DNA from: Pseudomonadota bacterium
GTDB lineage: Bacteria > Pseudomonadota > Alphaproteobacteria > Rhizobiales > Pleomorphomonadaceae
NCBI GenBank assembly: GCA_018262505.1
Contig: JAGSYV010000049.1
Coordinates: forward strand, 1 to 50,367
Length of the DNA stretch: 50,367 nucleotides
Direction: 5' to 3'
In this document: in pieces, positions 18,073-26,442 of the stretch
Position numbering within the stretch: the first letter of the stretch is position 1
Layout: each line of letters begins with the position of its first letter
The notes under the pieces: model-generated
Told to the model about the DNA's origin: nothing
Database searches by the model: none
What the model saw: only the letters and a program-made list of their open reading frames with translations
Program-made: the position numbers and the translations under genes

Positions 18073-18918
18073 TCAGCCTTTGACGCCGCCGGAGGTAAGA
18101 CCCGAAATCAGCGCCCGCTGCATGACGAGGCCCACGATCACCGGCGGCAGCGCGGCGAGCACGCCGGCCGTGGCAATCAGGCCGTAGTCGGAGACGCGCC
18201 CGCCGGCGAGGTCGGCGATGGCCACGGTGAGCGTCTTGGCCCGCTGGTCGGAGGTGAACAGCAAGGCGTAGAAGAACTCGTCCCAACCCAGCAGGAAGGC
18301 GAACAGGGCGGAGGTGGCGACCACCGGCATGGCGAGCGGCAGCGTGATGATGCGGAGCGTCTGCCACAGGCTGGCGCCGTCGATGACGGCGGCCTGCTCG
18401 ATTTCACGCGGAATACCGTCGAAGCCGGACTTCATCAGCCAGGTGGTGAACGGGGCGAGAATGGTGAGATAGACGAGCGCCAGGCCAAACACGCTGTTGA
18501 GCAAGCCGAAGTTGGAAAGGGCCATGTAGAGCGGCACGGCGAGCGCCACCGGCGGCAGCATGTAGGTGGCGATGACCACCGAGAGCGACCAGCCGACCGA
18601 AGGGGTGCGCGAAACGGCCCAGCCGGCCGGAACGGCAAGCGCTATGGCTGCCAGGGTGGCCATGCCGGCCACCATCAGCGAATTCCTCAGGCTGGCGATA
18701 AAGGCGGCGCCGGCGCTGTTCTCGGTGGTGGAGAGGAGGACGGTGTAGCGCGAGAAATCCATGGTGGCGGGCCACCATTTGAGCGGCTTAGCCGCGAGGT
18801 CGGCAGCCGGCGAAATGCTCATCACGAACAGCCAGACCAGCGGCGCCAGGATAACCGCCGCCAGCAGAAGCGCCGCCACGTGCAGAAACAAGCGGAAGAG
18901 GGGGCTCTGGCGTTCCAT
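18073..18918 (-). CDS. Carbohydrate ABC transporter permease 2, MalG type
   Basis: Inner-membrane permease of 281 residues with six hydrophobic segments. The EAA loop that docks the ATPase reads EIEQAAVIDGASLWQTLRII, and the C-terminus (ALISGLTSGGVKG) is the standard MalG-family ending. Start at ATG 18918, which shares a base with the ancestral stop of the first permease (TGATG), a normal coupling arrangement. In this sequence the upstream permease has shifted frame and reads straight into this gene, giving one continuous 567-codon frame. Seventeen bases separate its stop from the SIS start. Confidence 0.93.
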   Translation of the reverse strand: MERQSPLFRLFLHVAALLLAAVILAPLVWLFVMSISPAADLAAKPLKWWPATMDFSRYTVLLSTTENSAGAAFIASLRNSLMVAGMATLAAIALAVPAGWAVSRTPSVGWSLSVVIATYMLPPVALAVPLYMALSNFGLLNSVFGLALVYLTILAPFTTWLMKSGFDGIPREIEQAAVIDGASLWQTLRIITLPLAMPVVATSALFAFLLGWDEFFYALLFTSDQRAKTLTVAIADLAGGRVSDYGLIATAGVLAALPPVIVGLVMQRALISGLTSGGVKG

Positions 18919-19776
18919 CAGGTGGCGCTCCCGGCAACTTTCTTTACAACGGTGCCGTAGGCGACGGCGAGCACCGTGCGAGGCGCCCGAGCCTGCCCGC
19001 TGAAAGGAAAAAGCTTCCTGATAGACGAGGATCGACATGGTTCGCGTCGAGTTGGCGGGCCCGCCGCGCGTCATGACCCAGATGATATCGAACACCTTGA
19101 AGGCTTCGATGGTGCGCAGCACCAGCGCCACCATCAGCGGCCCGGCGAGATAGGGCAGAGTGACGAAGCGAAAGCGGGAAAAGGCGCTGGCGCCATCGAC
19201 ATAGGACGCGGCGATGACATCGCGCGGCACGGCCTGCAGCGCGGCCAGCGCGATCATGGCAACGAGCGGGAAATTCTTCCAGCAGTCGGCAACGATCAGC
19301 GCCGTCAGGGCGGTGCCGGGCTCGCCGAGCCAGGACCGGTAGGCGTCGAGGATGCCGATCTGGGTCAGCGCCGCGTTGAGGGCACCATATTCCGGATTGT
19401 AGATCAGCCGCCACAGGGTGGCGTTGACGACGGTCGGCAACGCCCAGGGCAGGATCAACAGGGCGCGCAACAGCGTACGGCCATAAAACTGCTGGTTCAG
19501 CAACAGGGCGGCGAGCACGCCGAACACCATTTCCGTCGTCACCACCACCACGGCAAAAAAGGTGGTCGTGAAAAGCGTGCGGCCGAAGGCATTGCCGGAG
19601 ACAAGGCGGAGGTAATTGTCGAAGCCGACATAGCTGCCGGATGTGCCCACCAGCTTGGCGTCGGTGAAGGAAAGCTGCACGGTGTCGGCCAACGGCCAGC
19701 CGATGACGGCCACCATGACGATGAGGAGCGGCAGCATGAGTAGCCACGCCCGGGTGGTGATCCAGGTGCCGGACAT
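18918..19776 (-). CDS. Carbohydrate ABC transporter permease 1, MalF type; frame change at 3' end
   Basis: Inner-membrane permease. ATG at 19776 follows GAGGA. Membrane segments and the EAA loop (VIAASYVDGASAFSRFRFVT) are normal up to QEAFSFQRAGSGAS at about 18979. There the frame continues as a basic, non-membrane stretch (HGARRRLRHRCKESCRERHL) and runs into permease 2. In the +1 frame the expected end survives: TVLAVAYGTVVKKVAGSAT and a TGA at 18918-18920 overlapping the next ATG. The hydrophobic part of the last membrane segment is about eight residues short, so a deletion of some 23-26 bases, rather than a one-base insertion alone, would explain both effects. If real, the last helix is lost and the two permeases may be made as one polypeptide; if a sequence error, the gene is normal. 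Confidence 0.88.
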
Positions 19777-19844
19777 CCGGTGTCCTCGTCGAATAAACAT
19801 AATGGGGGAACCGGGCGCCAGGGGCGCCCGGTATGATCAGATGC

Positions 19845-21083
19845 TCAGAGGCCGCTGTTGTCGGCGGCGGTCTTCAGCGCGTCCTCGGGGCTCGACTGGC
19901 CGAGCAGGGCTTCCTGGATCGCCTGCTGCAGGGCAACCGAGATCTCCTGATACTTCGGCGTGGTCGGACGCGGATACATGGCGGCGAGACCGACCTTGGC
20001 GGCGGCGATCAGCTCTTCCTGGCCCTTGGTGACGGCCGGATCCGCATAGGACGACGCCCAGATCGGCAAGCTCAGCTTGGCATAGGCGTTCTGCGTCTGC
20101 TGCGAGGTCATGTACACAATGTACTTCCACGCCTCGTCCTGATGCTTGCTCGCCGTGGTGACGCCGAGGCCCATCGAGCCGTTGACCGCCGAGGCCTCGC
20201 TCTTGCCGGCAACGCCCGGTGCCGGCACGACACCGACCTTGCCGGCGACCTTGGAGTCCTTCGGGTCGTTGGCCATGTTGTACATGTAGGTCCAGTTGAG
20301 GGCGAAGGCGGCGTCGCCGTTCTCGAACACCTTGCGGACGTCTTCTTCCAGGAATTCCTTGGAGTTCGGGTTGGTGACGCCGGACTTATAGGTGTCGACC
20401 ATGTACTTCAGCGCGTCGAGACCGCCACCGGTCTGGAAGGCCGGCTTGCCGTCCTTCAGGAAGTCGCCGCCGAAGGCGCTGACAAGTGTGGTGTAGTCGC
20501 AGATGGCGGCTTCCGCCTGCGCCCAACTCCAGGCGATCGGCGTGGCGAGGATGCCCTTGTCCTTGATGATCTTGGCGTCGGCGGCCAGCTCTTCCCACGT
20601 CTTGGGCGGATTGGCGATGCCGGCCTTGGATAGAATTTCCTTGTTATAGTAGAGGTACTTGGTGTCGAGGATCCAAGGCATGCCATAGAATTTGCTGTCG
20701 TACTTGACGGTGGTCCAGGCGCCTGGCAGCACGCCCGACTTCATGTCGGCGGTGATCTTGGAGGAGATGTCGACCAGCACATTGTTGGCCGCGAATTCGG
20801 CCGGCCAGATCACGTCGAACAGCACGACGTCATAGGCATTGCCGGCGCCCTGGGCGAGCACGGTCTTGTCATGCAGGCCCTCGTAGGGAACGAACTCGAG
20901 ATTGACCTTGATGTCCGGGTTGGCCTTGGTGAAGGCCTCGGTCATGGCGCGAACGTCGGCTTCGCTATAGGCGGCCTGGGCCATGAACAGCGCGTTGATC
21001 TGCGTTTCGGCGAAAGCCGGAACGGAAAGCGGTGCCGTCAGCAGCGTCGCTGACAGAAGTGTCCTGCCGAAAAACCTGTTCAT
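19845..21083 (-). CDS. Extracellular sugar-binding protein of ABC importer
   Basis: 412 residues. Signal peptide (RTLLSATLLTAPLSVPAFAE, cleavage after AFA) then a family 1 solute-binding protein: VRAMTEAFTKANPDIKVNLE, VLAQGAGNAYDVVLFDVIWP, ALNWTYMYNMAND, AVNGSMGLGVTTASKHQDEA. It captures the substrate in the periplasm for the permeases encoded next. The ATG at 21083 has GGGAG six bases upstream. First gene of the operon; the promoter must lie in the 200 bp shared with the divergent ROK gene, where a strong palindrome occurs at 21241-21261. Confidence 0.95.
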   Translation of the reverse strand: MNRFFGRTLLSATLLTAPLSVPAFAETQINALFMAQAAYSEADVRAMTEAFTKANPDIKVNLEFVPYEGLHDKTVLAQGAGNAYDVVLFDVIWPAEFAANNVLVDISSKITADMKSGVLPGAWTTVKYDSKFYGMPWILDTKYLYYNKEILSKAGIANPPKTWEELAADAKIIKDKGILATPIAWSWAQAEAAICDYTTLVSAFGGDFLKDGKPAFQTGGGLDALKYMVDTYKSGVTNPNSKEFLEEDVRKVFENGDAAFALNWTYMYNMANDPKDSKVAGKVGVVPAPGVAGKSEASAVNGSMGLGVTTASKHQDEAWKYIVYMTSQQTQNAYAKLSLPIWASSYADPAVTKGQEELIAAAKVGLAAMYPRPTTPKYQEISVALQQAIQEALLGQSSPEDALKTAADNSGL

Positions 21084-21240
21084 TGTGGGCTCCCTTTGGT
21101 CAGTGACTACGCGAAAGGGATCGCGGCGGCAGTCTACCGCCACGATCGGTCATTTGATGGCCCGAGAAGGGCCGCTGGATGGAGCGTCGTCACACCTTTG
21201 GGGCGGACTAGCGTTCCCCGGAACTCTGTTGGTTCCTTAT

Positions 21241-21261
21241 TAAGTCAAATCGCTTGACTTA
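21241..21261. promoter_or_regulatory. Palindromic operator candidate for the sugar operon
   Basis: TAAGTCAA-ATCGC-TTGACTTA: perfect eight-base arms with a five-base spacer, 158 bp upstream of the binding-protein start and directly before the ROK frame. Such symmetry and position fit a regulator binding site; the arms also contain TTGAC, a -35-like hexamer. The ROK protein encoded beside it lacks a DNA-binding domain here, so another factor or a full-length paralogue may bind. Confidence 0.55.
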
Positions 21262-21287
21262 TTCGTGCGTCAACCCCCTATCGGCTG

Positions 21288-22244
21288 GTGGCGGAAGGCG
21301 CTTATTCCATTGGCCTACAGATCGACCGTCACGTCAGCCGGGTCATCGTCGTCGATCTCGTCGGCAACATCCTGGCGCGCGCCACCGCCAAGGTGCCGCC
21401 GCGTTCACCGGAGGAAGGCGCCGAAGTGGTACTCGACCTTCTAGCCGGTGTGAGGACGGAATTCGCGGCCGGACGGCCGGATGCCGAGGCGCGCATTGCT
21501 GGCGTCGGTGTCGCCATGCCCGGTCCGTTCGGCGTCGAGATCGCCGACGACAGTTTGTGGCTGATGCAGGCCTGGCAGAGCTTCCCGTTGCTGGATCGGC
21601 TCGCCGCCGGCACCGGCCTCGCCGTCAGCCTGCAGAACGATGCCGCCGCCTGTGCCACCGCCGAGCGCATGTTGGGGGCCGCCCATGGCCTCGATCATGT
21701 CGTCTGCATCTATATCGGCTACGGCATTGGTGCTGGGCTAATCCTTGGCGGTGAACTCTATAGCGGCGCCCATGGCAACGCCGGTGAGATCGGCATGGTG
21801 TTGTTCGGCGGGTCCGACAATTTGATCCCGCTCGAGCATCGCGCGTCCATTGCCTCGCTCTATGCCATGGTCGGTATCGATCCGGCCGATCCCGGGCAAT
21901 TCGACAAGCTCGAAGCGCTCGTCTTGGCGAATGACCGGCGCGTTGGCGAATGGATCGAGCGAGCAGCCCACGACCTCAGGCTCGCTGTCCACACCGCCGA
22001 GACGCTGTTCGATCCGCAGACAGTCATCTTGTCGAGTGGTGTGTCCGGCTCGTTGATGCCGAGGCTGGTCGAGGCCATCGAACCGCTCCGCCCCTCCTTG
22101 GCGCCGACGATCGGCCGGGCCATTCCCCGTCTCCGGCTCGGGATGACCGACCCGTGGGCGGTGGCGATCGGGGCGGCCGCCGATCCCATTCGCCGTGCCT
22201 TCGATCCCAGCTTTTCGGCCATCTTGAAGCGCCAGCCGGAATAA
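21288..22244 (+). CDS. ROK-family sensor domain lacking the winged-helix domain (probable decayed regulator)
   Basis: About 318 residues of ROK domain. It lacks both hallmarks of a sugar kinase: the N-terminal DxGGT phosphate loop is replaced by IGLQIDRHVSRVIVVDLVGN, and the Zn-binding CxCGxxGC motif is absent. NDAAACATAERMLG and GYGIGAGLILGGELYSGAHG are recognisable ROK blocks. It therefore resembles the C-terminal part of a NagC/XylR-type repressor, whose usual ~80-residue winged helix should precede AEGAYSIGLQ. The frame is open only from 21258 and just 205 bp separate it from the divergent gene, so the winged helix does not fit. The GTG at 21288 has no ribosome site. Probably a remnant of the operon's former repressor. 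Confidence 0.72.
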   Translation: MAEGAYSIGLQIDRHVSRVIVVDLVGNILARATAKVPPRSPEEGAEVVLDLLAGVRTEFAAGRPDAEARIAGVGVAMPGPFGVEIADDSLWLMQAWQSFPLLDRLAAGTGLAVSLQNDAAACATAERMLGAAHGLDHVVCIYIGYGIGAGLILGGELYSGAHGNAGEIGMVLFGGSDNLIPLEHRASIASLYAMVGIDPADPGQFDKLEALVLANDRRVGEWIERAAHDLRLAVHTAETLFDPQTVILSSGVSGSLMPRLVEAIEPLRPSLAPTIGRAIPRLRLGMTDPWAVAIGAAADPIRRAFDPSFSAILKRQPE

Positions 22245-22279
22245 TCGACCGCCGGTCTCACATATTTCCTGACAGAGAA

Positions 22280-22309
22280 TTGTCATTCCCTGCTGTTTGC
22301 CTCTAATCT
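22280..22309 (+). promoter_or_regulatory. Possible sigma-70-type promoter for the amino-acid cluster
   Basis: TTGTCA, an 18-base spacer and TAATCT lie about 60 bp upstream of the binding-protein ATG at 22370, in an otherwise gene-free 125-bp gap. Hexamers are imperfect. Confidence 0.3.
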
Positions 22310-22369
22310 TTCAGCGTCTCGGGCAAAGAGAAAAACCGGCCCGTAGCGCTTCCAGGGGAACCAAGTACC

Positions 22370-23149
22370 ATGACCAACCGCATCATTCGCGGCCTCGCCG
22401 TCGCTGCGTTCTTCGCTGCTTCGGCTCTTGCCGTCCATGCCGAAGAACCGCTGAAAATCGGCACCGAAGGGGCCTATCCACCCTTCAACTATGTAGACAC
22501 CGACGGGTCCATCAAGGGCTTCGACGTGGAGATCGGCCTTGCCCTCTGCGCCAAGATGAAGGTCAAGTGCGAGGTGGTGGCCCAGGATTGGGACGGCATC
22601 ATTCCGGCGCTGCTCGCCAAGAAATACGACATGATCATCGCCTCGATGTTCATTACCGAGGAACGCAAGAAGGTCGTCGACTTCACCAAGCCCTACTACA
22701 AGGCGGCGATGACCCACGTGGTCCCCAAGGACAGCAAGCTCACCGAATTCTCCGATGCGGCGCTTTCCGGCAAGACCATCGGAGCACAGGCTGGTACCAC
22801 GCAGGCCGAATATGTTGAAAAGACCTATCCGAGCGCCACGCTGAAGACCTATCCGACGCAGGATGAGGTCAACCTCGACCTCGCGGCCGGCCGTCTCGAC
22901 CTGCAGGTCGGCGACTTCCTGCCGATGTTCGACTGGGTGAGCAAAGAGGCTGGCGCCTGCTGCAAGCTGGCTGGAGAGCCGATCACCAATCCCGCTTTTG
23001 TCGGCGAAGGTGTCGGCATCGCCGTTCGCAAGGAAGACGGCGCGCTCAAGGATGCCATCAACAAGGCGATCGATGAAGTGGTGGCCGACGGCACCTACAA
23101 GACGATCAACGACAAGTACTTCAAGATCAACCTCTACTCGCTGAAATAA
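22370..23149 (+). CDS. Periplasmic amino-acid-binding protein 1 (lysine/arginine/ornithine/histidine type)
   Basis: 259 residues, family 3 solute-binding protein. Signal peptide (IRGLAVAAFFAASALAVHAE), then IGTEGAYPPFNYVDTDGSIK, GFDVEIGLALCAKMKVKCEV, DWDGIIPALLAKKYDMIIAS and FTKPYYKAAM, the standard ligand-binding blocks with the aromatic and acidic residues used for cationic amino acids. The best functional guess is arginine or a related base, given the DDAH gene that follows. A GC-rich hairpin follows its stop. Confidence 0.93.
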   Translation: MTNRIIRGLAVAAFFAASALAVHAEEPLKIGTEGAYPPFNYVDTDGSIKGFDVEIGLALCAKMKVKCEVVAQDWDGIIPALLAKKYDMIIASMFITEERKKVVDFTKPYYKAAMTHVVPKDSKLTEFSDAALSGKTIGAQAGTTQAEYVEKTYPSATLKTYPTQDEVNLDLAAGRLDLQVGDFLPMFDWVSKEAGACCKLAGEPITNPAFVGEGVGIAVRKEDGALKDAINKAIDEVVADGTYKTINDKYFKINLYSLK

Positions 23150-23192
23150 GGACCCGGACGAGGCGCTTCTGCCTCGCCTCTCACTGATCCGT

Positions 23193-23218
23193 GCCGGCCG
23201 GGGCGTTTCCCGGCCGGC
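23193..23218 (+). terminator. GC-rich hairpin after binding protein 1
   Basis: GCCGGCCGGG, loop GCGTTT, CCCGGCCGGC: a perfect 10-bp stem 44 bases after the stop, without T-run. Could act as terminator, attenuator or mRNA-stabilising stem that raises the level of the binding protein relative to the genes after it. Confidence 0.55.
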
Positions 23219-23310
23219 ATCCGTCTTCTCACGAAGGACAATGCCCCTTCCGGTTGTTGCGCCTTGGCGGACGGTTCGTCTATGACAGCGCTTTCCATCA
23301 AGGTGTTCGA

Positions 23311-24105
23311 ATGGCCAGTTCTCTTCCCGTCTATCGCTTCGATTCCTTCATTGTCCGCACCCCGTCGTCCTCGGTGGTCAATGGTCTGCGCGCCGATGAT
23401 CGTGGCAATCCCACCCATGCGGGCGTTCTCGCTGAACACGCAGCTTACATCCACGCGGTAAGCCACGCCGGGGTAGAAGTGACGGTGCTGCCGCCGCTCG
23501 AAGCTTTCCCTGATTCCATTTTCGTCGAGGATCCGGCGCTGGTCTTCCCTGAGGGCGCCATCCTGCTGCGTCCGGGCGCGGCGACCCGCGCCGGTGAGAC
23601 GGCTGAGATCGCGCCGGTACTGAGGCGTCTGTTCAAGACCGTTCTCGACCTGCCGCGCGGCTTTGCCGACGGCGGCGACGTGCTGACCACGCAGCAGAGC
23701 GTCATGATTGGCCTGTCCGCCCGCACCAACCGCGAGGGAGCCGAGGCGCTGATCGAATGCCTCGCCAAGCTCGGCCGCAAGGGCGAGATTGTCGAGACAC
23801 CGAAGGACGTGCTGCACTTCAAGACCGACTGCTCGCTTCTCGACGAGGAAACGGTGCTGACCACCGAGCGTCTTGAGCGTTCGGGCGTGTTCAAGGGCTT
23901 CAAGACGCTGCTGGTGCCGGCTGGCGAGGAAGCGGCCGCCAATGCGCTGCGCGTCAATGACGTGGTGTTCGTCGGTTCCGATTATCCGCGCACCGCCGAG
24001 TTGCTGGCTGCTCGCGGCTACAAGGTGGTGCCGCTCAAGACCACCGAAATCGGCAAGATCGATGCCGGCCTCTCCTGCATGTCGCTGCGCTGGCGGCGTG
24101 GCTGA
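23311..24105 (+). CDS. ddaH: Dimethylargininase (N-omega,N-omega-dimethylarginine dimethylaminohydrolase)
   Basis: Cytoplasmic enzyme of 264 residues that hydrolyses asymmetric mono- and dimethylarginine to citrulline and methylamines. All three catalytic positions are visible: Asp120 in GFADGGDVL, His169 in VLHFKTDCSLLD, and Cys256 in the C-terminal GLSCMSLRW. RVNDVVFVGSDYPRTAELL is another family block. ATG 23311 has AAGG seven bases upstream; a long extension of the frame is not used. It sits between two amino-acid-binding protein genes, which implies uptake of its substrate. Arginine deiminase is excluded by length and motif order. Confidence 0.9.
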   Translation: MASSLPVYRFDSFIVRTPSSSVVNGLRADDRGNPTHAGVLAEHAAYIHAVSHAGVEVTVLPPLEAFPDSIFVEDPALVFPEGAILLRPGAATRAGETAEIAPVLRRLFKTVLDLPRGFADGGDVLTTQQSVMIGLSARTNREGAEALIECLAKLGRKGEIVETPKDVLHFKTDCSLLDEETVLTTERLERSGVFKGFKTLLVPAGEEAAANALRVNDVVFVGSDYPRTAELLAARGYKVVPLKTTEIGKIDAGLSCMSLRWRRG

Positions 24106-24151
24106 GCCGACTGCCCAAGGATTGATGTCAAGGAAAAGGGGAACGTCCCAA

Positions 24152-24949
24152 ATGTCGAATATCGCTATTAAAACGGCGTTGGCGCTGGCCATTGCCTCTT
24201 CGGTCGCTCTGCCCGCGCTGGCTGAGGATGTGATCCGGCTCGGCATGACGCCGGAGCCCTATCTGCCCTACGGTCAGGTCAATGCCGCAGGCCAGTGGGA
24301 AGGCATCGAGGCCGACATCACACACGCCCTCTGCGAGCGCATGAAGGTGAAGTGCGAGATTTCCGCCATGGCCTTTGATGGCCTGTTGCCGGCGCTGAAA
24401 GAGAACAAGCTCGACGTGGCGGTCGGCGCCTTCTCGATCACCGACGAGCGCAAGCAGACGGTGGACTTCAGCGCCTCCTACTACACCGAGGGTACCTCGC
24501 TGGTCGGCCCGAAGGCCGAGAGTGTCACGGTCGGTACGGTCGATGCGCCTGACGGTAGCAAGATCCTCGATCCCAAGGTCTTCGAAGGCAAGGTCGTCGG
24601 CGTGCAGGCCTCGACCGTGCAGCACCAGTACCTGACCAAGTACTATCCGAACGTCGAGGTGAAGGCCTACGATACCGCCGACAACTCGATGGCCGACCTT
24701 GCTGCCGGCCGCATCGACTTCGTGCTGTCGCCGGATCTCTATCTCCACACCTTCCTGGCAACGCCGCAGGGCGCCGACTTCGACATCAAGGCCGCGGCGC
24801 CTGACAACAAGGCGCTCGGAGAGGGCGTGGGCTACGTCGTCAAGAAGGGCGACGCGGCAACGCTGAAGAAGGTCGACGACGCGCTCGCCTCGATCAAGGC
24901 CGACGGCACGCTCGCCAAGAGCATTGCCCACTGGGTCGACGGCAAGTAA
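24152..24949 (+). CDS. Periplasmic amino-acid-binding protein 2
   Basis: 265 residues, family 3 solute-binding protein with signal peptide (KTALALAIASSVALPALAED). Blocks: RLGMTPEPYLPYGQVNAAGQ, GIEADITHALCERMKVKCEI, FDGLLPALKENKLDVAVGAF and TVDFSASYYTEGTS. Clearly diverged from binding protein 1, so the two probably bind different ligands while sharing the permeases. Start at ATG 24152 with AGGGG upstream; an ATG nine codons earlier (24125) is possible. A strong terminator-like stem separates it from the permease genes. Confidence 0.93.
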   Translation: MSNIAIKTALALAIASSVALPALAEDVIRLGMTPEPYLPYGQVNAAGQWEGIEADITHALCERMKVKCEISAMAFDGLLPALKENKLDVAVGAFSITDERKQTVDFSASYYTEGTSLVGPKAESVTVGTVDAPDGSKILDPKVFEGKVVGVQASTVQHQYLTKYYPNVEVKAYDTADNSMADLAAGRIDFVLSPDLYLHTFLATPQGADFDIKAAAPDNKALGEGVGYVVKKGDAATLKKVDDALASIKADGTLAKSIAHWVDGK

Positions 24950-24957
24950 GCCGTGAT

Positions 24958-25000
24958 AGCCGCCGCCGCTCCTTAATCGGGCTGGCGGCGGTTTTCTTTT
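24958..25000 (+). terminator. Intrinsic terminator/attenuator before the permease genes
   Basis: CCGCCGCC and GGCGGCGG pair across a 16-base loop and are followed by TTTTCTTTT. It stands between the binding-protein gene and the first permease gene 12 bases later, so partial read-through would give much more binding protein than permease, as is common in such operons. Confidence 0.75.
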
Positions 25001-25012
25001 CCGGATGGCGCA

Positions 25013-25726
25013 ATGGACGGCACTCTTTCACTGCTGAGCTGGGGCGATACGGGCTGGAGCGACGATCTCTTCTGGGGCATCGTCACCACGCTCGAGGTAT
25101 CGGTATCGGCCTATCTGATCTCGCTGGTGTTCGGCGCTGTCTGTGCAGCTGGCAAGCAGTCGTCCTGGCGTGCCATACGCTTTATCGCCGGCGTCTACAC
25201 CACGGTGGTGCGGGCGCTGCCGGAACTGCTGGTCATTCTGCTGCTCTATTTTTCCATTGCTTCGGGTGTCGAGCGGCTGGTGAAGGGTTTCGGCCTGGCG
25301 GGCGACAACTTCCAGGTCAGCCCTTTCTGGGCGGCGGTGGTCGCGCTGGCCTTCGTCTCTGGCGCTTTCATGGCCGAGGTTCTGCGCGCGGCCTATCTTG
25401 CCGTGCCGCTTGGACAGATCGAGGCGGGCTTGGCGCTCGGCATGCACCGAGGGCTCATTCTTATCCGCATCGTCGCGCCGCAGATGGTTCGGCACGCCAT
25501 CCCTGGCATGGGCAATCTCTGGCTTGAGATGACCAAGGAGAGCGCCATCATCTCCGTGCTCGGCGCGTTCAACGATCTGCTCTACGTCGGCTACCGGGCA
25601 GCGGCCGGCACGCGGCAATACATTTTCTTCTACGGCCTCACCGCCGTGCTGTTCCTGATGATCACGGCGGTGTCCGTCTGGGCGATCTCACGTCTTGAGC
25701 GGCGCTTCTCGCGGGGCTACCGCTGA
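25013..25726 (+). CDS. Amino-acid ABC transporter permease 1 (HisQ/GlnP type)
   Basis: 237 residues, inner membrane. HisMQ-family blocks: FWGIVTTLEVSVSAYLIS, VVRALPELLVILLLYF (the conserved 'RxxPxLxxL' loop), FVSGAFMAEVLRAAYLAVPL, and the EAA loop GQIEAGLALGMHRGLILIRI. The stop shares bases with the start of permease 2 (TGATG). ATG at 25013; no strong ribosome site, consistent with dependence on the leader after the attenuator stem. Confidence 0.93.
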   Translation: MDGTLSLLSWGDTGWSDDLFWGIVTTLEVSVSAYLISLVFGAVCAAGKQSSWRAIRFIAGVYTTVVRALPELLVILLLYFSIASGVERLVKGFGLAGDNFQVSPFWAAVVALAFVSGAFMAEVLRAAYLAVPLGQIEAGLALGMHRGLILIRIVAPQMVRHAIPGMGNLWLEMTKESAIISVLGAFNDLLYVGYRAAAGTRQYIFFYGLTAVLFLMITAVSVWAISRLERRFSRGYR

Positions 25727-26433
25727 TGGAGTCGCTCGCCCACGTCCTTGCCTTCCTGCCACCTCTCGTGGCCGCCATGCCGCTGACGCTGTTTCTGACG
25801 GTGACCGGCGTCGTTTTCGGCCTGTTGATGGGGACAGTGACGGCTGTCGCCATGGTCTATGGCCGGCGGACGTCCGCCTGGCCTGCCAAGGCCTTCACCT
25901 TCGCCTTTCGCGGCACGCCGCTTCTGGTCCAGCTCTACCTCATCTACTACGGGCTGGGGCAGGTGCTGCCGGGCACCTTCATTCGCCATTCCTTTTTGTG
26001 GCCTTATCTGCGCGATGGTCTCTGGTACGCGGTGTTCGCGCTGTCGCTCAACCAGGCCGCCTACAATGCCGAAGTGATCCGCGGCGCCATCCTGGCGGTG
26101 CCCAAGGGGCAGACCGAGGCGGCGATAGCCGTCGGCATGCGGCCCTTTACCATCCTGAGGCGCATCACGCTGCCGCAGGCGCTGCGGCTGTGCCTGCCGG
26201 TGCTGACCTCCGACGTGATCATCCTTCTGAAATCCACCTCGCTGGCCTCGACCATCACCATCATGGAAATGATGGGCACGGCGCGCATGCTGCAGCGCCA
26301 GTCACTGCTGATCTTCGAGCCGCTGATTGCCGCCGGGCTTCTCTATTTTGCTGTGGTCGTGGTGCTGACTCGAGTCATGGCCGAGGTCGAACGCCGCTTG
26401 ACGCTCTATCGCCAGCCAGCGCGGCCACAATAG
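25726..26433 (+). CDS. Amino-acid ABC transporter permease 2 (HisM type)
   Basis: 235 residues, inner membrane. Blocks: FRGTPLLVQLYLIYYG, FALSLNQAAYNAEVIRGAIL, EAA loop GQTEAAIAVGMRPFTILRRI, and LKSTSLASTITIMEMMGTA. Forms a heterodimeric channel with permease 1. The partner ATPase is not encoded in this cluster. Nine bases separate its stop from the amidohydrolase start. Confidence 0.93.
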   Translation: MESLAHVLAFLPPLVAAMPLTLFLTVTGVVFGLLMGTVTAVAMVYGRRTSAWPAKAFTFAFRGTPLLVQLYLIYYGLGQVLPGTFIRHSFLWPYLRDGLWYAVFALSLNQAAYNAEVIRGAILAVPKGQTEAAIAVGMRPFTILRRITLPQALRLCLPVLTSDVIILLKSTSLASTITIMEMMGTARMLQRQSLLIFEPLIAAGLLYFAVVVVLTRVMAEVERRLTLYRQPARPQ

Positions 26434-26442
26434 GGGTAGATC

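Noticed and set aside
18056..18367. 104-codon N-terminal extension of the SIS protein
   Set aside because: Overlaps the MalG-type permease gene in another frame; the ATG at 18055 has a good ribosome site and begins the family likeness.
21288..22244. Reading the ROK gene as a sugar kinase
   Set aside because: DxGGT phosphate loop and the Zn-binding CxCGxxGC motif are both missing.
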